Part shown: piece after piece, positions 52,450 through 60,063 of the stretch
Layout: every line of letters starts with the position of its first letter
Position numbering within the stretch: position 1 is the first letter of the stretch
Source of the DNA: Desulfuromonas sp. KJ2020
GTDB taxonomy: Bacteria > Desulfobacterota > Desulfuromonadia > Desulfuromonadales > SZUA-540
DNA: 64,000 bases
Direction of reading: 5' to 3'
Assembly (NCBI RefSeq): GCF_024197615.1
Contig: NZ_JAKUKE010000001.1
Span: forward strand, 1,344,773-1,408,772
The notes under the pieces: model-generated
Databases searched by the model: none
Told to the model about the DNA's origin: nothing
Seen by the model: the letters and a program-made list of their open reading frames with translations, nothing else
Position numbers and translations under genes: made by a program

Positions 52450-54741
52450 ATGGACGGTATTCAATTCATACAAGACCTGGCTGTCGTTCTGCTCGGAGCC
52501 GGCATTGCCGGTGTGCTCTGCAAGCGCATCGGTCTTTCGGTCATTGTCGGCTACCTTTTGGCCGGCATTGTTATTGGCCCCTATACACCACCTTTTGCCT
52601 ATGTTCACAATGTGGGACGAATCGACACGCTCGCCCAGGTCGGTCTGGTTTTTCTCATGTTTGCCATCGGACTGGGCCTGAGCCTCACCAAACTGCAGAA
52701 AATGGGTATTGCGACCCTCTTTGCCACGGCATTGGGTGCTTTTCTCGTCTTTAATGCGACCCAGTTGCTCGGTACCGCTCTCGATTGGAGTTCACTGCAG
52801 AGCCTGTTTATTGCAGGCATGTTCATGGTGTCGAGTTCGGCGGTCATTGCCAAGGTGATCAAGGATATGAACCTGGGTCACGCTCGCGCCGGTCAACTGG
52901 CTTTGGGTGTTACGGTCCTTGAAGACGTAGTGGCGGTGGTGATGCTGGCTATTCTGGGGGCCCAGATTGCGAGCTCGGGGGCGCCGCAGGCTGGGATGGG
53001 CAGTCTGCTCACCAGCCTGACGACCTTTGTTGTGCTGGTCGTTATCCTCGGTCTCCTGCTGCTGCCGCGTCTGCTACGCCGCCTGGAAACCAGAGCCGAT
53101 CCCGAGTTGCAGACCATTGTCGTCGCCGGACTGCTTTTTTTGATGGCTTTGCTCTCCGTCAAAGCCGGCTACTCCCTGGCGCTTGGCGCCTTTCTTTTGG
53201 GCGCCACCGTTGCCGATATGCCCCAGAAAAACGGGGTCGAAAAAGCATTTACCGGGATGCGGGACATGTTCAGCAGCGTTTTTTTCGTCGCCATCGGCAT
53301 GATGATCGACGTGAGCCTGCTGTTCAAGGTCTGGCCGTGGGTGTTGGGGCTTGGCATCTTCACCTTGCTGGTGCGGGCGATCGGAACGGGTTTGGCCCTC
53401 ATGATTGTCGGCACTCCACCCCACGAGGCGCGGCGCGCTGGACTGCTGCTCATGCCTCTTGGCGAATTTACCTTTGTTATCGCCCAGCTGGGTGTCGGCG
53501 CCCATATCCTGGGGCCGGAAATGTATCCCATTGCCGTGGGCGTTTCCATCTTTACCGTGTTGCTCGCACCGATCATCAACCGCCATGCCGAGCCGGTGCT
53601 GGCGGTTATTGACCGAGCCGAGCCCCGATGGCTTACACGTTTTCTAGAAACTTACCACCATTGGCTGGTTCAACTTGGCAACAGTCAGGGGGGACGTCTG
53701 TGGTGGAACCTGAGCAGGAAGCGTTTGGCCCATATTTCCCTTGAAATTTTGTTCATCACGGGGGTGCTGATATTCTCGGACCGGGTGCTGGCCGTTTTGC
53801 AGGAAAGCACTGTGGTCGAGACGATTGCCCCGGGCGTATTGACGCTAGTCTTTTGGTTGCTTGTCGGGATTCTGGTTCTCGTGCCGCTAGTGGCGATCTG
53901 GCTTAATCTGGCGGCACTGGCCCGGATCTTCGCCGAAGCAGTCGGGCCAAAGCCGCGCTTTCTTGCGCCGATGGTGGAAAACGGCTTCAAGATATTCAGT
54001 GTGATCGCCATTGCCCACTGGCTTTTTTATATCCTGCCCACCGAGTCGCTGCCCAAATGGGCCTGGCTGGTTATAGGCAGCATTCTGGCCATCGGGCTGA
54101 TTATTTTTTCGCGCCGCTTGCTCTTTTGGCACGTTCAGTGGAAAACCTCCCTTGACGAGGCCTTCAGCGAAAACCTGCCAGACGATCATGGGCAGCAGCG
54201 GCAATGGCTGCAAAGCAGCAGCGGCTGGGACATCCAGTTGCAGGATGTGGTGCTGCCGGAACGGGCTGTCTGCTCTGGCCAAAGTATTGCCGTGCTTAAT
54301 GTGCGAACGCGTTTCGGCTGCTCGATTGTCGAGATAAGCCGTGGCGGGCACACCATCATTTCTCCCGAGTCCACCCAAACCATTTTTAGCGGTGATCGCC
54401 TGTTGTTAATGGGGACAGCCGCGCAGCTTGCCGCCGCTCGCGAAGGGTTGGAACAGACCACATCGGCCGAGCTCCAGCCCGATTTTGAGGATGCCCGGCT
54501 CGAAACGGTGGTCGTGCCGGCCGGATCCCGGGTCGGTATGACCTTGGCCGAGCTTGAGATTCTTAGGAAAACGGGGGTGCTGGTTGCCGGTATCCGGCGT
54601 GATAATGAAGAAATCATCAACCCGACTGGCGGGGATCGGCTGCAGGAGGGAGACGAGCTCCTGATACTGGGGGCGCCGCAGCAGATTCGTCATTTCAACG
54701 GGTGGTTGAGATTTTTCTGTGCCGATCAGGACTCTGAATAG
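52450..54741 (+). CDS. CPA2-family cation:proton antiporter with TrkA-C domains
   Basis: 763 residues. The N-terminal ~390 residues are a Na+/H+ exchanger domain with a dozen helices: VGLVFLMFAIGLGLSLTKLQ, VSSSAVIAKVIKDMN, LGVTVLEDVVAVVMLA, and LLMPLGEFTFVIAQLG. A further membrane pair follows at about 430-560. The C-terminal part has two TrkA-C-like units: VLPERAVCSGQSIAVLNVRT and VVPAGSRVGMTLAELEILRK. The usual NAD-binding TrkA-N domain of KefB/KefC is absent. It exchanges K+ or Na+ for protons; ion unknown. Confidence 0.9.
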   Translation: MDGIQFIQDLAVVLLGAGIAGVLCKRIGLSVIVGYLLAGIVIGPYTPPFAYVHNVGRIDTLAQVGLVFLMFAIGLGLSLTKLQKMGIATLFATALGAFLVFNATQLLGTALDWSSLQSLFIAGMFMVSSSAVIAKVIKDMNLGHARAGQLALGVTVLEDVVAVVMLAILGAQIASSGAPQAGMGSLLTSLTTFVVLVVILGLLLLPRLLRRLETRADPELQTIVVAGLLFLMALLSVKAGYSLALGAFLLGATVADMPQKNGVEKAFTGMRDMFSSVFFVAIGMMIDVSLLFKVWPWVLGLGIFTLLVRAIGTGLALMIVGTPPHEARRAGLLLMPLGEFTFVIAQLGVGAHILGPEMYPIAVGVSIFTVLLAPIINRHAEPVLAVIDRAEPRWLTRFLETYHHWLVQLGNSQGGRLWWNLSRKRLAHISLEILFITGVLIFSDRVLAVLQESTVVETIAPGVLTLVFWLLVGILVLVPLVAIWLNLAALARIFAEAVGPKPRFLAPMVENGFKIFSVIAIAHWLFYILPTESLPKWAWLVIGSILAIGLIIFSRRLLFWHVQWKTSLDEAFSENLPDDHGQQRQWLQSSSGWDIQLQDVVLPERAVCSGQSIAVLNVRTRFGCSIVEISRGGHTIISPESTQTIFSGDRLLLMGTAAQLAAAREGLEQTTSAELQPDFEDARLETVVVPAGSRVGMTLAELEILRKTGVLVAGIRRDNEEIINPTGGDRLQEGDELLILGAPQQIRHFNGWLRFFCADQDSE

Positions 54742-54787
54742 ATTCAGACCTGCTGTTGTACCACCTGATTTCATCCGTCTAGGTAAA

Positions 54788-54828
54788 GAGGCCGGCAGCA
54801 TGCTTTTTCAGCGCGTTCTGCCGGCCTC
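54788..54828 (-). terminator. Terminator hairpin after the ABC-F gene
   Basis: An 11-bp stem GAGGCCGGCAG / CTGCCGGCCTC with a 19-nt loop, 36 bp past the stop at 54864; on the minus strand TTTACC follows. It lies between convergent genes. Confidence 0.7.
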
Positions 54829-54863
54829 CTGGTGTGTAAAATCCCCTGCGGTCTGTCGACCTC

Positions 54864-56498
54864 TTACAGGGTCAGCATGGCCTCACCCTGGAAGTGCTGG
54901 TTGCGGATGTGGCTGACCTCCGGACTCTCCAGGTACTCGTCAAAGGTCATGGAGCGCTCGATAAAGCCGCCGGGGGTGAATTCGACGATGCGATTGGCCA
55001 CGGTCGAGAGGATCTTGTGGTCGTGGGAGGCGAAGAGGATGACCTCGGGATAGGCGATCAGGCCGTTGTTCAGGGAGGTGATCGATTCGAGGTCGAGGTG
55101 GTTGGTCGGCTCGTCGAAAATGAGGACGTTGGCGCCGGTGAGCATCATCTTGGCGAGCATGCAGCGGACCTTCTCGCCGCCGGAGAGGACGTTGGCCTTT
55201 TTGGTGGCCTCTTCGCCGGAGAAGAGCATGCGGCCCAAAAAGCCGCGGGCAAAACTCTCCCCTTCGTTGGGGGCGAACTGACCCAGCCACTCGATGAGGT
55301 TGAGGTCGTTGTCGAAGTAGCGGCGGTTTTCCTTGGGGAAGTAGGCGGAGGTGATGGTCACGCCCCAGCGGAAGCTGCCGCTGTCGGGTTTGAGCTCGCC
55401 GGCCAGAATCTGGAAGAGGGTGGTCTTGGTCTGGCTGTCGCCGCCGACAAAAGCGATCTTGTCTCCCTTGTTGACGTTGAGGCTGAAGTTGTTCAGCACC
55501 TGCACGCCGTCGACGGTTTTGCACAGGTCTTTGATTTCGAGGATGATGTCGCCACAGGACCGCTCGGGCTTGAAGGCGATGAAGGGATACTTGCGGGAAG
55601 AGACGGGCATATCCTCCAGGGTGAGCTTGTCCAGCAGCTTCTTGCGCGAGGTGGCCTGTTTGGCCTTGGAGGCGTTGGAGCTGAAACGCTGGATGAACTC
55701 TTTGAGCTCGTTGGCCTTTTCGGTGACCTTGCGGTTTTCTTCCTGCTTCTGTTTCAGGGTCAGCTGGCTGGCCTCGTACCAGAAGTCGTAGTTGCCGACG
55801 TAGACGGTGATCTTGCCGAAGTCGATGTCGGCCACGTGGGTGCAGACCTGGTTGAGGAAGTGGCGGTCGTGGGAGACGACGATGACCGTGTTCTGAAAAC
55901 GGGAGAGAAAGTCTTCGAGCCAGCCGATGGATTTGAGGTCGAGGTGGTTGGTCGGCTCGTCAAGGAGCAGGATGTCCGGGTTGCCGAAAAGAGCCTGCGC
56001 CAGCAGCACCCGCACCTTTTCGCCCCCTTCGAGTTCCTTCATCTTCTTGTGGCGCAGCTCTTCCGGGATGCCGAGACCGTTGAGCAGCACGGCCGCTTCC
56101 GATTCGGCCTCGTAGCCGTTCATTTCGGCGAACTCGGCTTCGAGCTCGCCGGAACGGATGCCATCCGCCTCGGTGAAATCTCCCTTGGCATAGATCGCCT
56201 CGCGCTCGGCCATGACCTGGTAGAGCTGGGCGTGCCCCATCATGACGGTGTTGAAGACCGTCTCTTCGTCAAAGGCGAAGTGGTCCTGGCGCAGCATGGC
56301 GAGGCGTTCGCCGGCCCCGACGGAAATTTTCCCCTTGTCCGGATCGAGCTCCCCGGCCAGAATCTTCAGAAAGGTGGATTTGCCGGCCCCGTTGGCGCCG
56401 ATGAGACCGTAGCAGTTGCCCGGTACGAACTTGATGTTGACATCTTTGAAGATGACCCTCTTGCCATAGGCGAGGGCGACATTGTGTGCGCTGATCAT
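54864..56498 (-). CDS. ABC-F family ATPase, YbiT-like
   Basis: 544 residues from the ATG MISAHNVALAYGKRVIFKDV after AAAGGA. NBD1 is canonical: GANGAGKST, ELEGGEKVRVLLAQ as signature, LLLDEPTNHLDL. NBD2 has an atypical Walker A, VGGDSQTKTTLF, with Thr in place of the Gly of GKT, and a regular LSGGEKVRCMLAK and LIFDEPTNHLDL. The interdomain linker (KQEENRKVTEKANELKEFI and on) is charged. It probably acts on the ribosome. A strong hairpin with a U-tract stands in its leader. Confidence 0.92.
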   Translation of the reverse strand: MISAHNVALAYGKRVIFKDVNIKFVPGNCYGLIGANGAGKSTFLKILAGELDPDKGKISVGAGERLAMLRQDHFAFDEETVFNTVMMGHAQLYQVMAEREAIYAKGDFTEADGIRSGELEAEFAEMNGYEAESEAAVLLNGLGIPEELRHKKMKELEGGEKVRVLLAQALFGNPDILLLDEPTNHLDLKSIGWLEDFLSRFQNTVIVVSHDRHFLNQVCTHVADIDFGKITVYVGNYDFWYEASQLTLKQKQEENRKVTEKANELKEFIQRFSSNASKAKQATSRKKLLDKLTLEDMPVSSRKYPFIAFKPERSCGDIILEIKDLCKTVDGVQVLNNFSLNVNKGDKIAFVGGDSQTKTTLFQILAGELKPDSGSFRWGVTITSAYFPKENRRYFDNDLNLIEWLGQFAPNEGESFARGFLGRMLFSGEEATKKANVLSGGEKVRCMLAKMMLTGANVLIFDEPTNHLDLESITSLNNGLIAYPEVILFASHDHKILSTVANRIVEFTPGGFIERSMTFDEYLESPEVSHIRNQHFQGEAMLTL

Positions 56499-56524
56499 GA
56501 TAACGACTGTCCTTTGCGAAAAAA

Positions 56525-56553
56525 TAAAAACCACAGGGGTGACCCCTGTGGTT
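56525..56553 (-). terminator. Terminator-like hairpin in the ABC-F leader
   Basis: A 12-bp-arm hairpin AACCACAGGG / CCCTGTGGTT (plus two closing pairs) with a very small loop, followed on the minus strand by TTTTTATTTTTT. It lies 30 bp before the ABC-F start and on the same strand, so it cannot serve an upstream gene on the plus strand. Confidence 0.7.
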
Positions 56554-56566
56554 CACATGCCGGCCC

Positions 56567-56596
56567 CTTATACCACTGGCGACCGGCCGGCGGCAA
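56567..56596 (-). promoter_or_regulatory. Probable promoter of the ABC-F gene
   Basis: On the minus strand TTGCCG (56591-56596) and TATAAG (56567-56572) with an 18-bp spacer. The predicted start near 56560 is only a few bases before the hairpin. Confidence 0.5.
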
Positions 56597-56722
56597 TCAA
56601 TTTTATGTGGACACCTTGTCGCAGACGGTGATTTCTGCAAGATTTTTGCTAGGCCTGTAGCCGCTTTGAGGGTATCCTGCCGGCACCATCGCCACGCTGC
56701 TAACCGCTTTCAGGATTTCGCC

Positions 56723-57379
56723 ATGGATCGCTCTTCGCGCAATCGTCTTACCCGGCACCAGCTCCCCCTCTTTACCACCGATACCCTCTTCGACCGTCTG
56801 GCGCGGGCGGCCTGTGAGGCCGGCTGCCTGCCGCGCAAAGAGCTGTTCGAGGCCTGGGAGGTGGCCCGGCGGGTGCGCCGCCGTTTTCGGGGCGGCCGCG
56901 TGGTCGATCTGGCCTGCGGTCACGGTCTGCTGGCTTATATCCTGCTGCTGCTGGATGATACCTCGCCGCAGGCCCTGGCCGTCGACCGCCAGCTGCCCCA
57001 GAGCGCCAGGACGCTGGCGACAGTGCTGGAGGCTGCCTGGCCCCGCCTGGGCGGGCGGGTGACCTTTGCGTCCACCGACATCGACAGGGTGCCCCTTGAT
57101 CCCGGCGACCTGGTGGTTTCCGTCCATGCCTGCGGCGGCTTGACCGATCTGGTCCTGCAACGGGCGGTGGAGGCTGGCGCCCGGGTGGCGGTGCTCCCCT
57201 GCTGTCACGACCTCGATAGCGGCGATACGGGCGGCCTGCAGGGGTGGATGGACGGCGCCCTGGCCATGGACGCCACGCGGGCGGCGCGCCTGAGCTGTCA
57301 GGGTTACCGGGTGCATACCCAGACCATCCCGGCGGATATCACGCCGAAGAACCGTCTGCTGCTGGCGGAGCCGCTGTAA
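56723..57379 (+). CDS. SAM-dependent methyltransferase (Methyltransf_32-like)
   Basis: 218 residues from MDRSSRNRLTRHQLPLF. The SAM-binding loop is VVDLACGHGLLAYIL; ALAVDRQLPQSA is the second acidic motif. VSVHACGGLTDLVLQRAVEA and VAVLPCCHDLDSG match the TRM13/Methyltransf_32 group (SxHxCGGxTD and PCCH). That group modifies RNA or other targets; the substrate here is unknown. Basic N-terminus may bind nucleic acid. It is followed after 24 bp by the YheU-like gene. Confidence 0.8.
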   Translation: MDRSSRNRLTRHQLPLFTTDTLFDRLARAACEAGCLPRKELFEAWEVARRVRRRFRGGRVVDLACGHGLLAYILLLLDDTSPQALAVDRQLPQSARTLATVLEAAWPRLGGRVTFASTDIDRVPLDPGDLVVSVHACGGLTDLVLQRAVEAGARVAVLPCCHDLDSGDTGGLQGWMDGALAMDATRAARLSCQGYRVHTQTIPADITPKNRLLLAEPL

Positions 57380-57403
57380 ACCTGAGCTCACGAGGATGAG
57401 AAG

Positions 57404-57649
57404 ATGACGTCAGAACAAAACGGAGAGAGGCAGGAGGAGGGGGTCGAAGTCCCCTACGAGGAGCTCAGCCCCGGGGCGCTGCGGAACCTCATCCAGGAAT
57501 TCGTCAGCCGGGACGGGGCGGACTGGGGGGAGGCCGGCTGTACGCTGGATGACAAAGTCGAGGAGGTGCTGGGACAACTCCGACAGAAAAAAGCCAGGGT
57601 GGTCTTCGATCTGCAGACCCAGACTGCCAATATTGTCGTGCGGCGCTGA
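57404..57649 (+). CDS. YheU/UPF0270 family protein
   Basis: 81 residues. VPYEELSPGALRNLIQEFVS followed by RDGADWGEAGCTLDDKVEEV matches the YheU pattern (IPxxxLSPETLxNLIExFVxREGTDYG). The rest is QLRQKKARVVFDLQTQTANI. Function unknown. GAGGATGAGAAG precedes the ATG. It sits between two methyltransferase genes, probably one operon. Confidence 0.85.
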   Translation: MTSEQNGERQEEGVEVPYEELSPGALRNLIQEFVSRDGADWGEAGCTLDDKVEEVLGQLRQKKARVVFDLQTQTANIVVRR

Positions 57650-57711
57650 AGGCAGTTTAATCCCTAATCGGAAGCAAAGGCTCGTCAGCAGTCTTTGGGA
57701 AAGCAGTAGGC

Positions 57712-58557
57712 ATGCATCACCACAGATATTGGTTCGAGGCCGAGGTCGCCCGGCAGGTGCTGACAGCGCTGGACAGGGGCGATGCCCGGGTGGAGATTTC
57801 CGCCGATCTGAATCTCTCCCGCGCCACGTTCACGCTGCAGGGCGACGCCCTGGTGCTCGATGACGACAACCTTTTGCAGCGGGAGGATCTGCAGCGGATT
57901 GCAGGCAAAAAGAACCGGATCTTTTTGCTCGAAGGCGGCGAGCTGGTGGTGCTGGAGAGCCGGGACGAGGGCTATTACAAACTCGTGCCGACGGCGCAGG
58001 CCCCGCTTCTGGAGATCAGTGGCGTGAAGATGCACATCTCCAAGGGGATCAACCCCTTCGAGAGCGCCGGTCAGATGGCGGCGCAGGTGGTGAAAAAAGG
58101 GGATCGGGTGCTCGATACCTGCAGCGGCCTCGGCTATGCGGCGCTGGCGGCGCTTCGGCTTGGAGCCCGTCAGGTGGTGACGGTGGAGCGGAGCGCAACG
58201 GTCATGGCCCTGCGACGGCAGAACCCCTGGTCGCAGGGTCTGTCCGCCCCCGGCATCCAGTCGGTGCAGGCAGATGTCGGCACCTACATCTGCGAGTTTG
58301 GCGCGGCCTCCTTTGAGGCGGTGATTCACGATCCGCCGCGCTTTTCCCTGGCCGGCGAGCTCTATGGCGTCGAATTTTATCGCGAAATTTACCGTGTCCT
58401 CACCCGACGCGGCGGGCTCTTTCACTACACCGGCAATCCCCAGCTGGTGCGGCGCGGCAGCAGTTTTGTCGACCAGGCGGTGCAGCGCCTGAAAAAGGCC
58501 GGCTTCACCCGGGTGGAGAAGGTGCCGACCCTGATGGGCGTGAGGGCGTGGAAGTAG
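57712..58557 (+). CDS. Methyltransferase resembling archaeal COG2521
   Basis: 281 residues. The N-terminal ~100 residues are a small beta-rich domain of unknown use. KMHISKGINPFESAGQMA precedes the SAM site VLDTCSGLGYAALAAL. The catalytic-type motif is VIHDPPRFSLAGELYGVEFY, with DPPR, and then LTRRGGLFHYTGNPQ. This arrangement matches the predicted methyltransferase group COG2521, best known from archaea. The target is unknown. It begins 62 bp after the YheU-like gene. Confidence 0.8.
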   Translation: MHHHRYWFEAEVARQVLTALDRGDARVEISADLNLSRATFTLQGDALVLDDDNLLQREDLQRIAGKKNRIFLLEGGELVVLESRDEGYYKLVPTAQAPLLEISGVKMHISKGINPFESAGQMAAQVVKKGDRVLDTCSGLGYAALAALRLGARQVVTVERSATVMALRRQNPWSQGLSAPGIQSVQADVGTYICEFGAASFEAVIHDPPRFSLAGELYGVEFYREIYRVLTRRGGLFHYTGNPQLVRRGSSFVDQAVQRLKKAGFTRVEKVPTLMGVRAWK

Positions 58558-58674
58558 GTCGTCAGGCAGCCTTTCCTCTTTTTGATATAGTGTCTTATAT
58601 TCACGTTGAGCCGCGACTCGGCTAACGACGGATCGCCGGCGATCGCGGGGCATCAGGACGGAAGGGAGTTTTTC

Positions 58675-60003
58675 ATGGAGAGCATCTGGCTGGAACTGGT
58701 CATTGTCCTGGTCCTCATTTTGGCCAATGGCTTTTTTGCGGGAGCGGAACTCGCCATCGTCTCTGTCCGTCGGGGGCGTATTGCCCAGCTCGCCAGCGAC
58801 GGGAACAAAAAGGCCAAAGTGGTGGAACAGCTCCACGCCGACCCGCACCGATTTCTGGCTACGGTACAGATCGGCGTCACCCTCGTCGGCACCATGGCTT
58901 CGGCGGTCGGCGGCGCGGCGGCCATTGAACTGATCAAGCCGGTGCTGCAGCAGTCGTCGCTTTCTCTGCTCCGTGATGCGGCTGAACCCCTGGCTCTCTT
59001 TGTGGTGGTCGGCTGTATCGCCTATCTCTCTCTGGTTTTGGGCGAACTGGTTCCCAAAGCGCTGGCCCTGGAATATTCGGAACGAATTGCCCTGTTTGTC
59101 GCGGGGCCCATTCGAACTCTTGCCCGCCTTGGGGGGGCGGCGGTTTACGTTCTGACTCTTTCGAGCCGGATGGTTCTGCGTCTGTTGGGGATCAGGGCCT
59201 CAGGGGAACGGGCGTTTATCACGAAAGAGGAAATACAACAGGTGGTCGCCGAGGGGCATGCCTCTGGCGTTGTTTCTGGCAGTGAGCAGACCTTTATCCG
59301 CAATGTGTTCGACTTCTCCATCCTGCGTGTTCGCGAAGTCATGGTGCCGCGTCCACGGGTCATGGCCCTGAATCTGGATCAGGACTGCAAAGAGATTCTG
59401 AAAACCGTGCTGAGCAGTCAGTATTCACGCTTCCCGGTTTACCGGGGTGATGTCGACAATGTGATCGGGTTCGTTCATGCCAAGGATTTGCTCGGTTTGG
59501 CCGTGCAGACTTCTGATTTCAACTTGGAAAACATCCTGCGCCCCGTATTTTTTGTGCCGGAATCCAAGAGGATCAACGGGCTGCTGCGAGAGATGCAGCA
59601 TCGTCATATACACATGGCGGTGGTGGTCGACGAATACGGGGGAATGAGCGGCATCGCCACCACGGAGGATCTGTTGGAAGAACTGGTGGGCGAAATTGAG
59701 GACGAACACGATGCGGGATTGCAGCGTTTTCGTCGTCTGGCGGACGGCAGTTACTTGGTGGACGGCCTTTTGCCTCTAAACGATCTGGCGGATTTTCTGG
59801 ACATACGTCTGCCCGAACAAAGGCCTTTCGACACGTTGGCCGGCCTGATCCTGTTCGCGCTGGGCCATCTTCCCGTCGAGGGGGAAAAGGTGGTGTGGGA
59901 AAATTACCTGCTGACCTGCGTGAAGGTGACGCCGACGGCTATTCTCAAGGTTAAAATGGAGCCGATGAAACAGGAGGGCGATGCGGGGCAAGAATCTGCC
60001 TAG
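58675..60003 (+). CDS. CNNM/CBS-pair transporter-type protein (HlyC/CorC family)
   Basis: 442 residues from the ATG after GGAAGGGAG. Residues 1-190: CNNM domain with three to four helices, starting [20 protein letters not shown]. Residues about 205-330: a CBS pair ([36 protein letters not shown]). Residues about 345-425: CorC_HlyC domain ([36 protein letters not shown]). Such proteins take part in Mg2+/Co2+ homeostasis. The old hemolysin label is not supported. It is a single gene. Confidence 0.93.
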   Translation: MESIWLELVIVLVLILANGFFAGAELAIVSVRRGRIAQLASDGNKKAKVVEQLHADPHRFLATVQIGVTLVGTMASAVGGAAAIELIKPVLQQSSLSLLRDAAEPLALFVVVGCIAYLSLVLGELVPKALALEYSERIALFVAGPIRTLARLGGAAVYVLTLSSRMVLRLLGIRASGERAFITKEEIQQVVAEGHASGVVSGSEQTFIRNVFDFSILRVREVMVPRPRVMALNLDQDCKEILKTVLSSQYSRFPVYRGDVDNVIGFVHAKDLLGLAVQTSDFNLENILRPVFFVPESKRINGLLREMQHRHIHMAVVVDEYGGMSGIATTEDLLEELVGEIEDEHDAGLQRFRRLADGSYLVDGLLPLNDLADFLDIRLPEQRPFDTLAGLILFALGHLPVEGEKVVWENYLLTCVKVTPTAILKVKMEPMKQEGDAGQESA

Positions 60004-60063
60004 GGTGTTTTTTGGCAGAGGATAGTGTGCCGGGCGGCACTCATCTCCTATTTCCTTTCCTGC

